The notes below the pieces were generated by a model. The model was given only the letters and a program-made list of their open reading frames with translations, searched no databases and was not told the origin of the DNA. The translations under genes were made by a program, and so were the position numbers. A DNA stretch of 33,717 nt. Origin: a virus. Each line of letters starts with the position of its first letter. The first letter of the stretch is position 1. Shown here piece by piece: positions 17,273 through 26,727 of this stretch. Location: the IMG/VR virus record IMGVR_UViG_3300032246_000442, positions 1 through 33,717 of that record. The stretch is one strand, 5' to 3'.

Positions 17273-20200
17273 ATGCCTTTATTTGAGGTAAAAGCACCTG
17301 ATGGGGGTTTATATGAAGTGCGCACCCCAGAAGGTGGTACTGAAAAAGATGCTATCCGCTACATTCAAGACCAGCTTATGTCCCAGCAACAAAGGGAATT
17401 GCCGCTTGAAATGCCCCCTCCTGAGCCTAAAACTGGTTTCAATGCATTTGTTCCCGCTGTTAAACGTGGGGCTTTAGGCATTCAATCTTTATTGGCTGAC
17501 GTAGCACCAGCAATGGTTGGGCGCGTGGGTGAAAAAGTAGGTATTACTGGGGCTAAAGAATACGCTGACCGCCAAATGGCTGAAGCTGCTCAGGCTCAAG
17601 AACACATCCAAAAGATGTATCCATCGGCTGTACCTAGCTTTACTAACATCAAAAATGGTGGCGACTTATTAACTTACGTAGTTGAGTCTGTTGGTGAGTT
17701 AGTTCCATCTATGATTCCATCTATTGTTACAGGTGGCGCAGCAGGTATAGCAGGGCGCGGTGCAGTGATAGCCGCAGAACAAGCAGCCAAATCAGCAGCT
17801 CAAGCGGCAGCTAAGCGTGAGTTAATGAAAGACTCTGTACAAGCTGCAGTAAAGTCTGGCGCATATGGTGGACAAAAAGAAACTTTAGAAGCTGTTAGAA
17901 GTCTTGCTCTAGAAGCTGGAGTCAAAGCGGGGCGTCAAGCTGCTGAAAAAACTGCCCTTAAATATCAAGCCGCTGGAGCTATAGCAGGTTCTGCCGCACA
18001 GAACGTACCAGAGGTTTACCAAAACGTAGCCCAAGAAACAGGCAAGGAAGAAGTTGGTACAGCTCTATTGTTTGGTATTCCTAACTCTGTATTAGACGCT
18101 ATTACTCCGTTAAGCCTATTGCGTAAAGCTGGCGGCAAAGGTATTACTAAAAATGAAATGATTGGCGCGTGGTACAAGCGTGGCGCTAAAGGTCTTGGTA
18201 CTGGATTTGTATCTGAGGGCGCAACTGAAGCTGCGCAGGAAGCCTCGTCTGCTGCTGCGGAAAAGTTTGTTGACCAGAATAGGCAGTTCTTTACTGCAGA
18301 AAACCTTGAGCGTTTTCTTAATGCTGGACTCAAAGGCGGTATTGGTGGTGGTGCAGCCAGCGGTGTTACAAACGTAGCCTTTGGTCAAAAAGAACCTACC
18401 AAAGAACCAGAGAATATCTTTACATCAAGCCAAGAAAAACCTTCTACTACCAAGGCAGTAGAGAAAGAGGCTGCATTTGCTTCTGATAAAGACATATTAG
18501 ACTACTTGAATAAAAAAGATTTAGGCACAGTCGACGTTAATCTACCTGAAGAGATTATCAAGTTAGAAACAGAAAATGCTGAGCGCAAAGCAAAGATTGA
18601 TAAAGGCGAGGCACATCCAAACAGAGTTAAAAAATACGAAGAGACTAAAGCTCGTATTGAAGCACTCAAGGCACAAGGAGCAGAAAATGTTAATAGACAG
18701 CCTGTCCCTCCACCAAGTGGAGTTAGCGCTGGAGTATCTAGCGAACCAGGAGCAGGAGGAGCCCCCGCAGGAGTTGCAGCATCTGAATCCGCTGGAATGG
18801 CTAACGTTGCAAGTGCTCCAAGTGTCGCTGCAAGTGGAGAAAAAGAACAGCTCAGTGCATTAGAAGAAAAACCTAAAGAACAACCAATAGCTGATTTTAT
18901 TTCTTGGTTACAGTCTAAAGGTTATGCTGACAAAAACCCAAATGAGGTTGATTTCAATGCGCTTGAAAAAGAATGGGAAGCCGAGTCAGGTAAAACCGTT
19001 GCGCCTGTAGTTGAAGAAGCTGCGCCTGTAGTTGAAGAAGCTGCGCCTGTAGTTGAAGAAGCTGCGCCTGTAGTAGCTGAAGAAGCCGCGCCTATAGTTG
19101 AGCCTGTAGCAACTGTTACACCTAAAAAGAAGGGTAAACAAAAACCTGCTACTTTAGTAATACCCCCTGGGAATAGGGAAATAACTACAGAGATAAGTAA
19201 GCCCGCACCTTTTCAAGGTGAGACTGTTTCGGGTACTGAAAGAAGGTTTATTGAGCCTAAACAAACTGAGGAAGATTTATATCCTGGGGCTATACAAAGA
19301 CGGGGAGAACTGCAAGCATTAGAAGTAGCAGCTAAAGAAGCAGAGATTCCTTTAGAAGAAAAGATTAAGCGTAATGAAAGTATTGAGAAAGTTAGAGTAG
19401 CTGCAAATGCTACGATTAACAACGACCCTGATGCTAAGAAACTATATAAAGCTTTAAAGGCTGACGAAAAGATTAAACACGATACTCTTGTAGAAAAATA
19501 TAATAAATTACAAGAAAACAAAGCTCAACCTATGCGCAAGCGTAAGGAAAAGCAGCCCCCAGGTATCGTATACCCTAACGTTACAGCTTATAAAAAACAA
19601 GTTGCAGCAGAGAAAAGAGAAGCCAAGGCAGCTGCTAAAGCAAAACCTGAGCCTAAACCGCTATCTTTATTAGAGCAACGTCTTGCTGACTTCAGAGCTA
19701 CAAAGTCTGAGGGCTCTGCTAATTTAGAAGCAATAGAAGAATTGCGTGGTACTACCACCGTTGGACTTATGTCTAACCTAATGCACGGTGATTTGCGTGG
19801 CGCATTAAAAGAAATAGCTGATAACAAGTCTGGTGAATTTACCAAGTTAGATGTGCTTGTAGCTAAGCGTTTGCTTGAGTCAGATACCCTTCCTACTGTA
19901 CAAGTAGTTCCAAGCGAAGCTATTGATGGTAAACGTGGTCGCTATGATGCAGCCACAGACTCAGCCTATATTAGCGAAGATGCTATGAACTCCCACACTA
20001 CGCTCCACGAAGCGTTACACGGGTTTACCCTAGCTATTATCAAAGCGCACAAAGATGGTGTTAAGTTTAATCAAGGTGTTGCTAATCTTGAGAAGTTATA
20101 TAAGCACTTACAAGATAACTACCCAGACTTAAAGGGTAAGTATGGTATGAAAAACCTTGTTGAGTTTGTCTCTGAGGTTATGTCTAACCCTGATTTCCAA

Positions 20201-23200
20201 GAACAACTAAACGCTATCCCATATGAGCGTGGCAATTTATTAATAAATGCTTTTGTTGATTTTGTTAAGAGTGTATTAAACCTACTCAGAATTAGCCCAG
20301 GTAGCGACTTTACGGCCCTAGGTTATGCCTTAATATCTACAGAAAGTATTTTAACTGAAGGGCGTAACTTAGAGGTTACAAACCCACCGCCAGCGCAAGC
20401 AAGCCTTGATGCTCAAGCAAACAAAGAGCCAAAACGTGCTGAGTATAACGATATTGATACAGTAGATAAGTTAATTGCAGCCGCACCTAGAATTCAAGAG
20501 TCGCCAACTGCTTCTATTAAGAAAGCTCTTGAGCCAGAAAATAGGTATTCTACTTATGAAAGAGCAGTAAAAGCTTTGCAAAATAGCCGTCGTGCCATTT
20601 ATAACTGGGGCAAACGCTTAGCTAGAGCTGACAAAATTAACTACTATGGTGAAAACCAAAACGATATTCCTGGTGAAATAGCTGCATCTGGTGGTAGAGC
20701 AGAACACTTGTTTAACTTCTATGTGTCTAATCCATCTAAAGATTTGTATCGTTCTATAGGTGATTATGCACAAGCAAGAAATTTAAAAGAAGAAGATGCG
20801 CTTGCAGAACTACAAGTTATATTTACTGCGTTGCACGAACCTGAGCGTCGTCAAATTAAATATTTATTGAATGTACCGCTTCCTTTAGAAGCTGCTGAGT
20901 TACGTCAGAAGATTATGGACTTGGTGCGCTCTAATAGAGTAAATGCTCAACAGTCTTTAATGTTGCGTGATGAGCTTAATAAGATAATAGCTGACCCAAA
21001 TAACCAATTAAAAGAAGGTCAAATAGGTTACGGAGCTAGAGTTGAAGAAGGGCCATCTAAATGGCCCACAGATATGAATGCGGCTGAATATAACGTAGTT
21101 GGTAATGTAAATCCTGCAATATACAAACAGGCTATTAAGACATTGTATGAACCAAACAAAACTTTAATTGCGCCCATTAAAAAAGCAGTTGATGAGTTAC
21201 AAAACGCTACTATTGAGCTTGATACAAGAGCTAACTATTGGTCACAACCAGTAAACAACATTAAATCTTTTTATGGTTATGGTAACTATATTCCATTTAA
21301 AGGTAGACCTGGCGAAAAACAAAGCATAGCAGATGAAGAACTAGATTACGATAGCCCAAGAAATGGTAGGGAGATGCAAGAAGCACCTTATTCTTTTGAG
21401 GGTCGTTTAACGCAACCTGAGAATCCTTTACTACAGACATTAGCTGACGGTGTGCGCGCTGCTATGCGGGCTGGACGTGGTGGTACTGAATATGATTTAA
21501 ACGGTAATCCAGTAATGAAAGATGGAAAGCCAGTACAGTTTGGTATTACGCACTCTATTGTTAATGCTATTAATCAAAAGCTATTAGCTGGTCGCCCTGT
21601 AATGACCATTCCTTTTGAAAAACGGAGTGATCCAACTATTATTCAAAAGTTAAAAGAAAAAGGCGAAAACAACTTCTTCCATTACTTACCAGACGGCAGC
21701 ATTGAAATCTGGGCTATTGACGATCCTGTGTATCGTGAAGCTATTCGGCGTACATATCAGCAAGCTAACCCACTACTAGATACTTTTAGTCGGGTAACTA
21801 GCTTTGTTGGTCAAAGTCACACACGTTATAACGTAGCGTTTGCTCCTAAAAACTTTATTGGTGACACATTGGCTAACGCTGGAATTATTGGTGCTGAGAT
21901 GGGTGTTGGCAAGTTTGGGGCTGTAATTGGGCAAGTAGCTAAGAATGGTTTAGGCAAAGCTTTTACTTTTTCTAAACTGTATTCCAAGAAAAACTTTGCT
22001 GAGATAGAAAGACTAGCTAAGACCGACGACTACATTAAAGACATGTACGATTACGTTAGACGTGGCGGAAAAGTTTCTTACATATCAGGTCTTGGGGCGC
22101 AAAGTCAATTCCAAAAGATGCAGGAAAATCTTGGTCGTACTAATATAGCTTCTACTAAAGAAGCTCTTGATGACTTCCTTGATACATACTGGGCAGAACC
22201 ATTTGAATTGGCTAGTCGTGTGGCAGCTTACAGAGTTACAAAAGCTGACTATATTAACAACCAAAAAATGAACCCAACAGATGCAAGTATTAGGGCTACT
22301 ACCTATGTTAAGAACCTTGCCAACTTTGAACAGACTGGTGATTACGGTAAAGTTTTAGGTTCTTTCTTTATGTTCTTCCGTGCATCAGCAACAGGTGCAG
22401 TGCGGGCTATTGACGCTTTAGTTCCTATATTCAGAGACCCTACAGCTGAATGGGCACATATGCCTACGTCAGTTAAAGAAGACATAAGTCCAGCAGGAAT
22501 AGCAACTAAAGAAGCTTTCTTTGCAAATATGGCTAAGCAACGTCGTACCGCTATGGCTATGCTAGCTGCTATTGCTGGTACAGGATTCTCTGTGTATATG
22601 ATGGCTCTTGCTATGGCTGATGGTGACGATGAAGGAAGAAATAGGACTGCCATAGATGATATGGATAGGTGGACTAGATTTGCTCGCTTCCCAATTCCAG
22701 GCACAGAAAAAATAGTTCAGATTCCTTGGGGCTTTGGACTTGGCGCTTTTGCTGCAGCTGGAGCACAAATTGCTGCGTTACTAGTAGGTAATAGTTCTTA
22801 TACTCAAGCCTTTAACAATATTAAAGACGTTGGCATGGATTCATTTATACCACTACCAACATCTAAAATTAATATGTTTGAGAATCCAGCAGCATGGGCT
22901 ATGGACTCAATTACCCCATCTATTGCTAGACCCTTTTTTGAGTACGCAATGAATATGGACGGTTTAGGTCGTGAGATTTATAACAACCGTCAGTCTCGTG
23001 TGGGCGATGCTTATACAGGCGGTGATAATATTCCTGATATATACAAAGACGCAGCTAGAATGTTAGCAAATATTACTAATGGTGATATTGATGTAAGTCC
23101 AAATACTATGTATTTCTTTGCCAATAACTATGTAGATGGTCTGTCTAGGGTTATCCATAATAGCTACGGTGTCGGTATGACGATTGCTGGGCAAAAAGAA

Positions 23201-23575
23201 TTTAATCCTAAAACTGATACTATGGTTTTTGATAGTTTTTTTGGCGCACCGTCTAACGTAGATGCTAGAGAGTTTTCTAAAGTTGAAAACCAAATCAAAG
23301 ACAAAGAGCGCAAACTTAATATGTTTAAGAGTGACCCATTACAGTATGCAGATTATGTAATAGAACACCCATTAGATGAAACTTTAGTTGATATTTATAA
23401 CAAAGCCGTTGGTGGGCAGTTAAACCAGCTGCGGGAACAATCAAATACATTCCGTAAGATGCCAGGACTTACCCCTAAAGAGCGTAAAGAATTCCTTGAT
23501 CCAATTAAAGCTCAAGAGAACCTTTACAAACGGCATTTAATTAGTGTGTTTGATGCTTACAATATCAAGCCTTAA
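17273..23575 (+). CDS. Giant polyvalent ejection protein with HEXXH metallopeptidase-like domain and LPD38-like C-terminus (2100 aa)
   Basis: The N-terminus (FEVKAPDGGLYEVRTPEGGT, then AIRYIQ) is a motif found at the start of many phage internal proteins. Residues about 60-370 are Ala/Gly-rich helices. Residues about 370-850 form a charged linker with a heptad repeat (AAPVVEE). Residues about 880-980 contain HEALH (His912, Glu913, His916) and a downstream NLVEFVSE (Glu964, Glu968), which fits a zincin-type protease. The C-terminal third has the LPD38-like pattern: AFAPKNFIGDTL, LGSFFMFFRASATGAVRAID, a hydrophobic segment near residues 1756-1780, then a PIPG segment. Probably packaged and injected with the DNA. 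AGGA precedes the ATG by 6 nt, and the stop overlaps that of the opposing gene. Confidence 0.8.
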   Translation: MPLFEVKAPDGGLYEVRTPEGGTEKDAIRYIQDQLMSQQQRELPLEMPPPEPKTGFNAFVPAVKRGALGIQSLLADVAPAMVGRVGEKVGITGAKEYADRQMAEAAQAQEHIQKMYPSAVPSFTNIKNGGDLLTYVVESVGELVPSMIPSIVTGGAAGIAGRGAVIAAEQAAKSAAQAAAKRELMKDSVQAAVKSGAYGGQKETLEAVRSLALEAGVKAGRQAAEKTALKYQAAGAIAGSAAQNVPEVYQNVAQETGKEEVGTALLFGIPNSVLDAITPLSLLRKAGGKGITKNEMIGAWYKRGAKGLGTGFVSEGATEAAQEASSAAAEKFVDQNRQFFTAENLERFLNAGLKGGIGGGAASGVTNVAFGQKEPTKEPENIFTSSQEKPSTTKAVEKEAAFASDKDILDYLNKKDLGTVDVNLPEEIIKLETENAERKAKIDKGEAHPNRVKKYEETKARIEALKAQGAENVNRQPVPPPSGVSAGVSSEPGAGGAPAGVAASESAGMANVASAPSVAASGEKEQLSALEEKPKEQPIADFISWLQSKGYADKNPNEVDFNALEKEWEAESGKTVAPVVEEAAPVVEEAAPVVEEAAPVVAEEAAPIVEPVATVTPKKKGKQKPATLVIPPGNREITTEISKPAPFQGETVSGTERRFIEPKQTEEDLYPGAIQRRGELQALEVAAKEAEIPLEEKIKRNESIEKVRVAANATINNDPDAKKLYKALKADEKIKHDTLVEKYNKLQENKAQPMRKRKEKQPPGIVYPNVTAYKKQVAAEKREAKAAAKAKPEPKPLSLLEQRLADFRATKSEGSANLEAIEELRGTTTVGLMSNLMHGDLRGALKEIADNKSGEFTKLDVLVAKRLLESDTLPTVQVVPSEAIDGKRGRYDAATDSAYISEDAMNSHTTLHEALHGFTLAIIKAHKDGVKFNQGVANLEKLYKHLQDNYPDLKGKYGMKNLVEFVSEVMSNPDFQEQLNAIPYERGNLLINAFVDFVKSVLNLLRISPGSDFTALGYALISTESILTEGRNLEVTNPPPAQASLDAQANKEPKRAEYNDIDTVDKLIAAAPRIQESPTASIKKALEPENRYSTYERAVKALQNSRRAIYNWGKRLARADKINYYGENQNDIPGEIAASGGRAEHLFNFYVSNPSKDLYRSIGDYAQARNLKEEDALAELQVIFTALHEPERRQIKYLLNVPLPLEAAELRQKIMDLVRSNRVNAQQSLMLRDELNKIIADPNNQLKEGQIGYGARVEEGPSKWPTDMNAAEYNVVGNVNPAIYKQAIKTLYEPNKTLIAPIKKAVDELQNATIELDTRANYWSQPVNNIKSFYGYGNYIPFKGRPGEKQSIADEELDYDSPRNGREMQEAPYSFEGRLTQPENPLLQTLADGVRAAMRAGRGGTEYDLNGNPVMKDGKPVQFGITHSIVNAINQKLLAGRPVMTIPFEKRSDPTIIQKLKEKGENNFFHYLPDGSIEIWAIDDPVYREAIRRTYQQANPLLDTFSRVTSFVGQSHTRYNVAFAPKNFIGDTLANAGIIGAEMGVGKFGAVIGQVAKNGLGKAFTFSKLYSKKNFAEIERLAKTDDYIKDMYDYVRRGGKVSYISGLGAQSQFQKMQENLGRTNIASTKEALDDFLDTYWAEPFELASRVAAYRVTKADYINNQKMNPTDASIRATTYVKNLANFEQTGDYGKVLGSFFMFFRASATGAVRAIDALVPIFRDPTAEWAHMPTSVKEDISPAGIATKEAFFANMAKQRRTAMAMLAAIAGTGFSVYMMALAMADGDDEGRNRTAIDDMDRWTRFARFPIPGTEKIVQIPWGFGLGAFAAAGAQIAALLVGNSSYTQAFNNIKDVGMDSFIPLPTSKINMFENPAAWAMDSITPSIARPFFEYAMNMDGLGREIYNNRQSRVGDAYTGGDNIPDIYKDAARMLANITNGDIDVSPNTMYFFANNYVDGLSRVIHNSYGVGMTIAGQKEFNPKTDTMVFDSFFGAPSNVDAREFSKVENQIKDKERKLNMFKSDPLQYADYVIEHPLDETLVDIYNKAVGGQLNQLREQSNTFRKMPGLTPKERKEFLDPIKAQENLYKRHLISVFDAYNIKP
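19001..19087 (+). repeat. Tandem 21-bp repeat inside the polyvalent protein gene
   Basis: Three identical 21-bp units start at 19001, 19022 and 19043, each beginning GCGCCTGTAGTTGAAGAAGC. A fourth, altered 24-bp unit runs from 19064. They encode repeats of APVVEEA in a Pro/Ala/Glu linker between the helical N-terminal part and the protease-like domain. Identical units suggest recent slippage, so the linker length may vary among relatives. Confidence 0.9.
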
Positions 23576-23784
23576 TTAACTCGCCAAATACGCACTCCCA
23601 TAATGCCGTCTTTCATGGCGGCGTAAGCTTTAACTCGAATGCCAAACTCTTTACCAGCTTCCATCGCTGAATAAATAATTTCCGCAGACCTCATGGTGGG
23701 GATAAAAAAACTATCCCCTACATCCATACCCATAAAAGGATATAGCCATGAGGGTTCATCACGCAACGGATTGCTGGATTTCAT
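23572..23784 (-). CDS. Small hypothetical protein (70 aa), last gene of the leftward operon
   Basis: The product contains PFMGMDVGDSFFIPT and ends GVRIWRVN. From memory this matches a small phage family whose members end in GVRVWR and lie near replication genes; it has no known function. The start overlaps the primase-helicase 3' end by 26 nt in another frame, and there is no strong ribosome site, so expression may depend on translational coupling. Its stop codon shares bases with the stop of the converging 2100-residue gene. It could be an accessory to the primase-helicase, but this is only context. Confidence 0.65.
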   Translation of the reverse strand: MKSSNPLRDEPSWLYPFMGMDVGDSFFIPTMRSAEIIYSAMEAGKEFGIRVKAYAAMKDGIMGVRIWRVN

Positions 23785-26662
23785 CTAGGTTTAACTCAGG
23801 CACTTCTTTAAAGTAATAGCAGTTGACATTAGCACTTTCGGGTGCTCCTTTCCAGCCAGCCGCTAAACGCTTCTTGTCTTTCTTAATAAACTTACCACTT
23901 TTCTTAAGCACAAAGAAAAAGTTTTCCTCACTATACCCATGTTCAGCTAGCCATTTATTCATAGAGGAAGTAGACACATAAGATTCTTTGGTGTCAAAGT
24001 CAAACCGTACCGCTAATTTCCTATGCGGAGATGGGGTAGAAATAACCTTATCGTTAAGTACTGATACTGCCGCACCCAAGTGGTCTAAGAAAAACTCACC
24101 TAGTACGCTATCAAAGTCAGACTCATTAATAGAATTACCACCATCACGCTTAGCCATCATCAATCCAACCATGACTTTATAAATCCTATCAAGGTCGTAC
24201 TTAATTATTCCAGCAGATTCAGCAATTTCACCGCCTGTCATTGTTGTGGCTATTAAATCTTCGTAGTAACGATAAGTAACATCATGCCCAAAGTCTTTCT
24301 GAAAGCGCTTAATCCAGACTTCCATACGTTTAATTATCTTATGCTCAGTCCATTTAATCATTTCATGGGCATAGAGTGGTCCTGCATGACCATAATTTGT
24401 ACGGAATGGGTCAATAATTTCTTTGCCTTTCTCAGGAGTGTCTTTAAATAGTTGGGGTTTGTGCATAAACAACTCGACCATACGAGCAGTCTCACCATAA
24501 GGAGTGGACTTCTTTTTCTTCACAATACCTAGCAATGAGTGATTTGTAGTAAAGAAACCAATGGTAGAGGCTGTAATTGCCTGTTCTTTCTCTACATGGT
24601 TTGGTCCAGATAGCTTTAACTTTGACTCGCCCTGTGCAATACGATGAATAAAGTTAGAGATTACATCTGGAAACTTATTACCAGCCTCGTCAATACCAAC
24701 TAAGATATTCTTAGACGTTGATAACCTACCTTGCATAGCATTGTCAGTAGATTCAAAGACGCTCAACTTCTTAGGGTTTCCCCAGATGCCCAGCGCACCG
24801 TAAAGTGACCCAGACTTACCTGATCCTGACTCACCCTCATAGGATAGTGACACACCATCTGTAGAAGCAAACTGCATCAACGGAGCACCAAAACCTGTCA
24901 AAAGCCCAAAGGCATGCATTTCAAGTCCTGGCTGGTCATTAAACTGCTGAGCTGACCATTTCCATTTTTCAAAGCTACCCTTCTTAGCTAAGGCTTTAAC
25001 GATGTTGGATGCAGTTGGAGATATTGGGGCATCTTTACCATCAGGTCCTGTCTTCTCCGTAATCTCAATATTGCCGATAACAAAAGTTTCATTGTCATCA
25101 ATCCAACCCATCTGCATACGCATTGTTTCCGCCGAGGCGGTGTTCTGAAAGTAACGACCCCACTTCATAATATATTCCTGTACTTGTTTAGCATACGCTT
25201 GGTTAAAAAATACCCCACCACTAACAAGTATGTCTTTAAACTTGTCTTGGGAATAAACCGCCTTCATTGGTAATAAAAACTCACGAGAACCATCGTTAGG
25301 TAGGTGTGCCCGCATCATGAAGCACTCTCCATCATTTGGACTGTAAATACGGCGGTACGGGTAAAAGTCATGCTCACATAACAAAATAGCATCTACATCA
25401 TGGTATTTCTCAGTCTGCTTATTGAACTTAGCAGGAGGTTGAAAATATATACCCCCGTTAATTCCACGGGCAAAAGGTGCTAAGTATTCTGGGAACTCTG
25501 GAACTTTCTTGGAATTCGTAACCTTCCGAACTGGTTGCGCTTGATTTGACGCTTCTGTAAGGGGTTTGTCGTCTTGTTCTGGTTCTGGCTCGTCGTCTTC
25601 TGTTCTGGCTGTATTAAGGATTCTTGCAAGTTTGATTGGGTTTCCAAGGTGACGATTGGGGCATCCGTCACAGACTCCTGGGTTGCGCGCATCAAAAGTA
25701 GCGCAGGTATGCGGACCGCTTTTCTCGACACTTAGTATGTTCTCCAGTTTTTTATCAACAACATCGGCTGAGTATCCAACATAGTCTTTGGATACAAAAT
25801 GTACTACTTCTTCTTTCTTGTCGCAGTGCGCTGCAATAGTCATAAGGCTATGCCATATGGGTTCTTCTAAATGTTTGGCATTATCTAATGCGTATTTGAT
25901 TTGCGCACAGCCTGTACCTTCTTCATTGCGCTTTAGTAGTTGGTCAAAACTATTAATATAGTTATCCAGCTTACGCATCTTCTTGGTTTCTTCGTCCAAA
26001 CCCTTTGGTATAAGATTTAATATATTGTTGACTGGCACTGCTATAGGGCCCAGGAACTCCTTAAAGGCATCAAAGGAATAAGTATGAAACTCTGTGTCAA
26101 TAAATCCAGCTGGGGATGGGGGGTCTGTCTTATAGTTGAGTGACTCAGGGCAACGCATAACCCGTGCTGACTCAGCCATAACTGCTGGGTCTGCAAGCAA
26201 GCGCTCCAAGACATACTCTTTAAACTTTAAAGCATAGGGTATATATTCACCAATAGGTACATCTTCTTCCAGTAACCAGTATGCGTGTATACCCGTACCC
26301 GAATCTATACGGATAGGAGGGGGCATCTCGCTTTCAGCTAAGAATTTATCTAATGCTTGGAGGGCAGCTTCCTTAGAAGCATATCCCTTACCTTCTTTAG
26401 CTTTATCTTCACTGACGTCAAGGTCAACAAAGAACGAACGGTAAAATAAACAGTCATCCTTTTTACGGCTATATCCCTCGAACGTACCCAACGCAACATA
26501 TGCGTTCCAACCTTTCTTTTTAATTAACTCAATTTGTTTTATTAAATCATCTAAATTCTCTGCAAACTTATTTGTTACTTTGCCAGCTTCACCTGGTTCT
26601 ATTCCTGTAGCGCAATAGACACCCTGCTTAGCCAATGCTTTCTCGTAAAATTGTTTTAACAT
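23759..26662 (-). CDS. Primase-helicase: AEP primase fused to DUF927-type helicase (967 aa)
   Basis: Residues 1-200 form an archaeo-eukaryotic-type primase-polymerase domain: FFVDLDV with Asp80 and Asp82 as metal ligands, SGTGIHAYW with His126, and RVMRCPESLNYK. Residues about 240-345 are a primase C-terminal-like part with a zinc site (Cys320, Cys331, Cys334 and perhaps His338). Residues about 590-760 are an AAA-type ATPase of the DUF927 kind: Walker A GESGSGKS at 610-617 with Lys616, and Walker B ILVGIDEA with Asp658 and Glu659. The C-terminal part may be a winged-helix region. It likely unwinds and primes phage DNA for the family A polymerase. There is no clear ribosome site, and an intrinsic terminator lies 17 nt upstream. 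Confidence 0.85.
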   Translation of the reverse strand: MLKQFYEKALAKQGVYCATGIEPGEAGKVTNKFAENLDDLIKQIELIKKKGWNAYVALGTFEGYSRKKDDCLFYRSFFVDLDVSEDKAKEGKGYASKEAALQALDKFLAESEMPPPIRIDSGTGIHAYWLLEEDVPIGEYIPYALKFKEYVLERLLADPAVMAESARVMRCPESLNYKTDPPSPAGFIDTEFHTYSFDAFKEFLGPIAVPVNNILNLIPKGLDEETKKMRKLDNYINSFDQLLKRNEEGTGCAQIKYALDNAKHLEEPIWHSLMTIAAHCDKKEEVVHFVSKDYVGYSADVVDKKLENILSVEKSGPHTCATFDARNPGVCDGCPNRHLGNPIKLARILNTARTEDDEPEPEQDDKPLTEASNQAQPVRKVTNSKKVPEFPEYLAPFARGINGGIYFQPPAKFNKQTEKYHDVDAILLCEHDFYPYRRIYSPNDGECFMMRAHLPNDGSREFLLPMKAVYSQDKFKDILVSGGVFFNQAYAKQVQEYIMKWGRYFQNTASAETMRMQMGWIDDNETFVIGNIEITEKTGPDGKDAPISPTASNIVKALAKKGSFEKWKWSAQQFNDQPGLEMHAFGLLTGFGAPLMQFASTDGVSLSYEGESGSGKSGSLYGALGIWGNPKKLSVFESTDNAMQGRLSTSKNILVGIDEAGNKFPDVISNFIHRIAQGESKLKLSGPNHVEKEQAITASTIGFFTTNHSLLGIVKKKKSTPYGETARMVELFMHKPQLFKDTPEKGKEIIDPFRTNYGHAGPLYAHEMIKWTEHKIIKRMEVWIKRFQKDFGHDVTYRYYEDLIATTMTGGEIAESAGIIKYDLDRIYKVMVGLMMAKRDGGNSINESDFDSVLGEFFLDHLGAAVSVLNDKVISTPSPHRKLAVRFDFDTKESYVSTSSMNKWLAEHGYSEENFFFVLKKSGKFIKKDKKRLAAGWKGAPESANVNCYYFKEVPELNLDEIQQSVA

Positions 26663-26675
26663 ATATGGCGTAGTC

Positions 26676-26700
26676 TAAAAAGCCGAGAAATCCTCGGCTT
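26676..26700 (-). terminator. Intrinsic terminator or attenuator between the HTH gene and primase-helicase
   Basis: Read on the - strand, AAGCCGAG and CTCGGCTT form an 8-bp stem around the loop GATTT (26680-26700), followed directly by TTTAG, so the transcript ends in a run of U. This is a good intrinsic terminator for the leftward operon. It lies about 28 nt after the HTH gene stop and only 17 nt before the primase-helicase ATG, which leaves no room for a promoter between them. On the + strand the hairpin has no T-run, so it works in one direction only. Confidence 0.8.
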
Positions 26701-26727
26701 GGTTTATGGGTAAGGGCGAACCCCTAT

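Noticed and set aside
22342-22704. 120-codon frame on the - strand inside the polyvalent gene
   Set aside because: Opposes a clear coding region, has no ribosome site or family resemblance, and its composition mirrors the sense strand.
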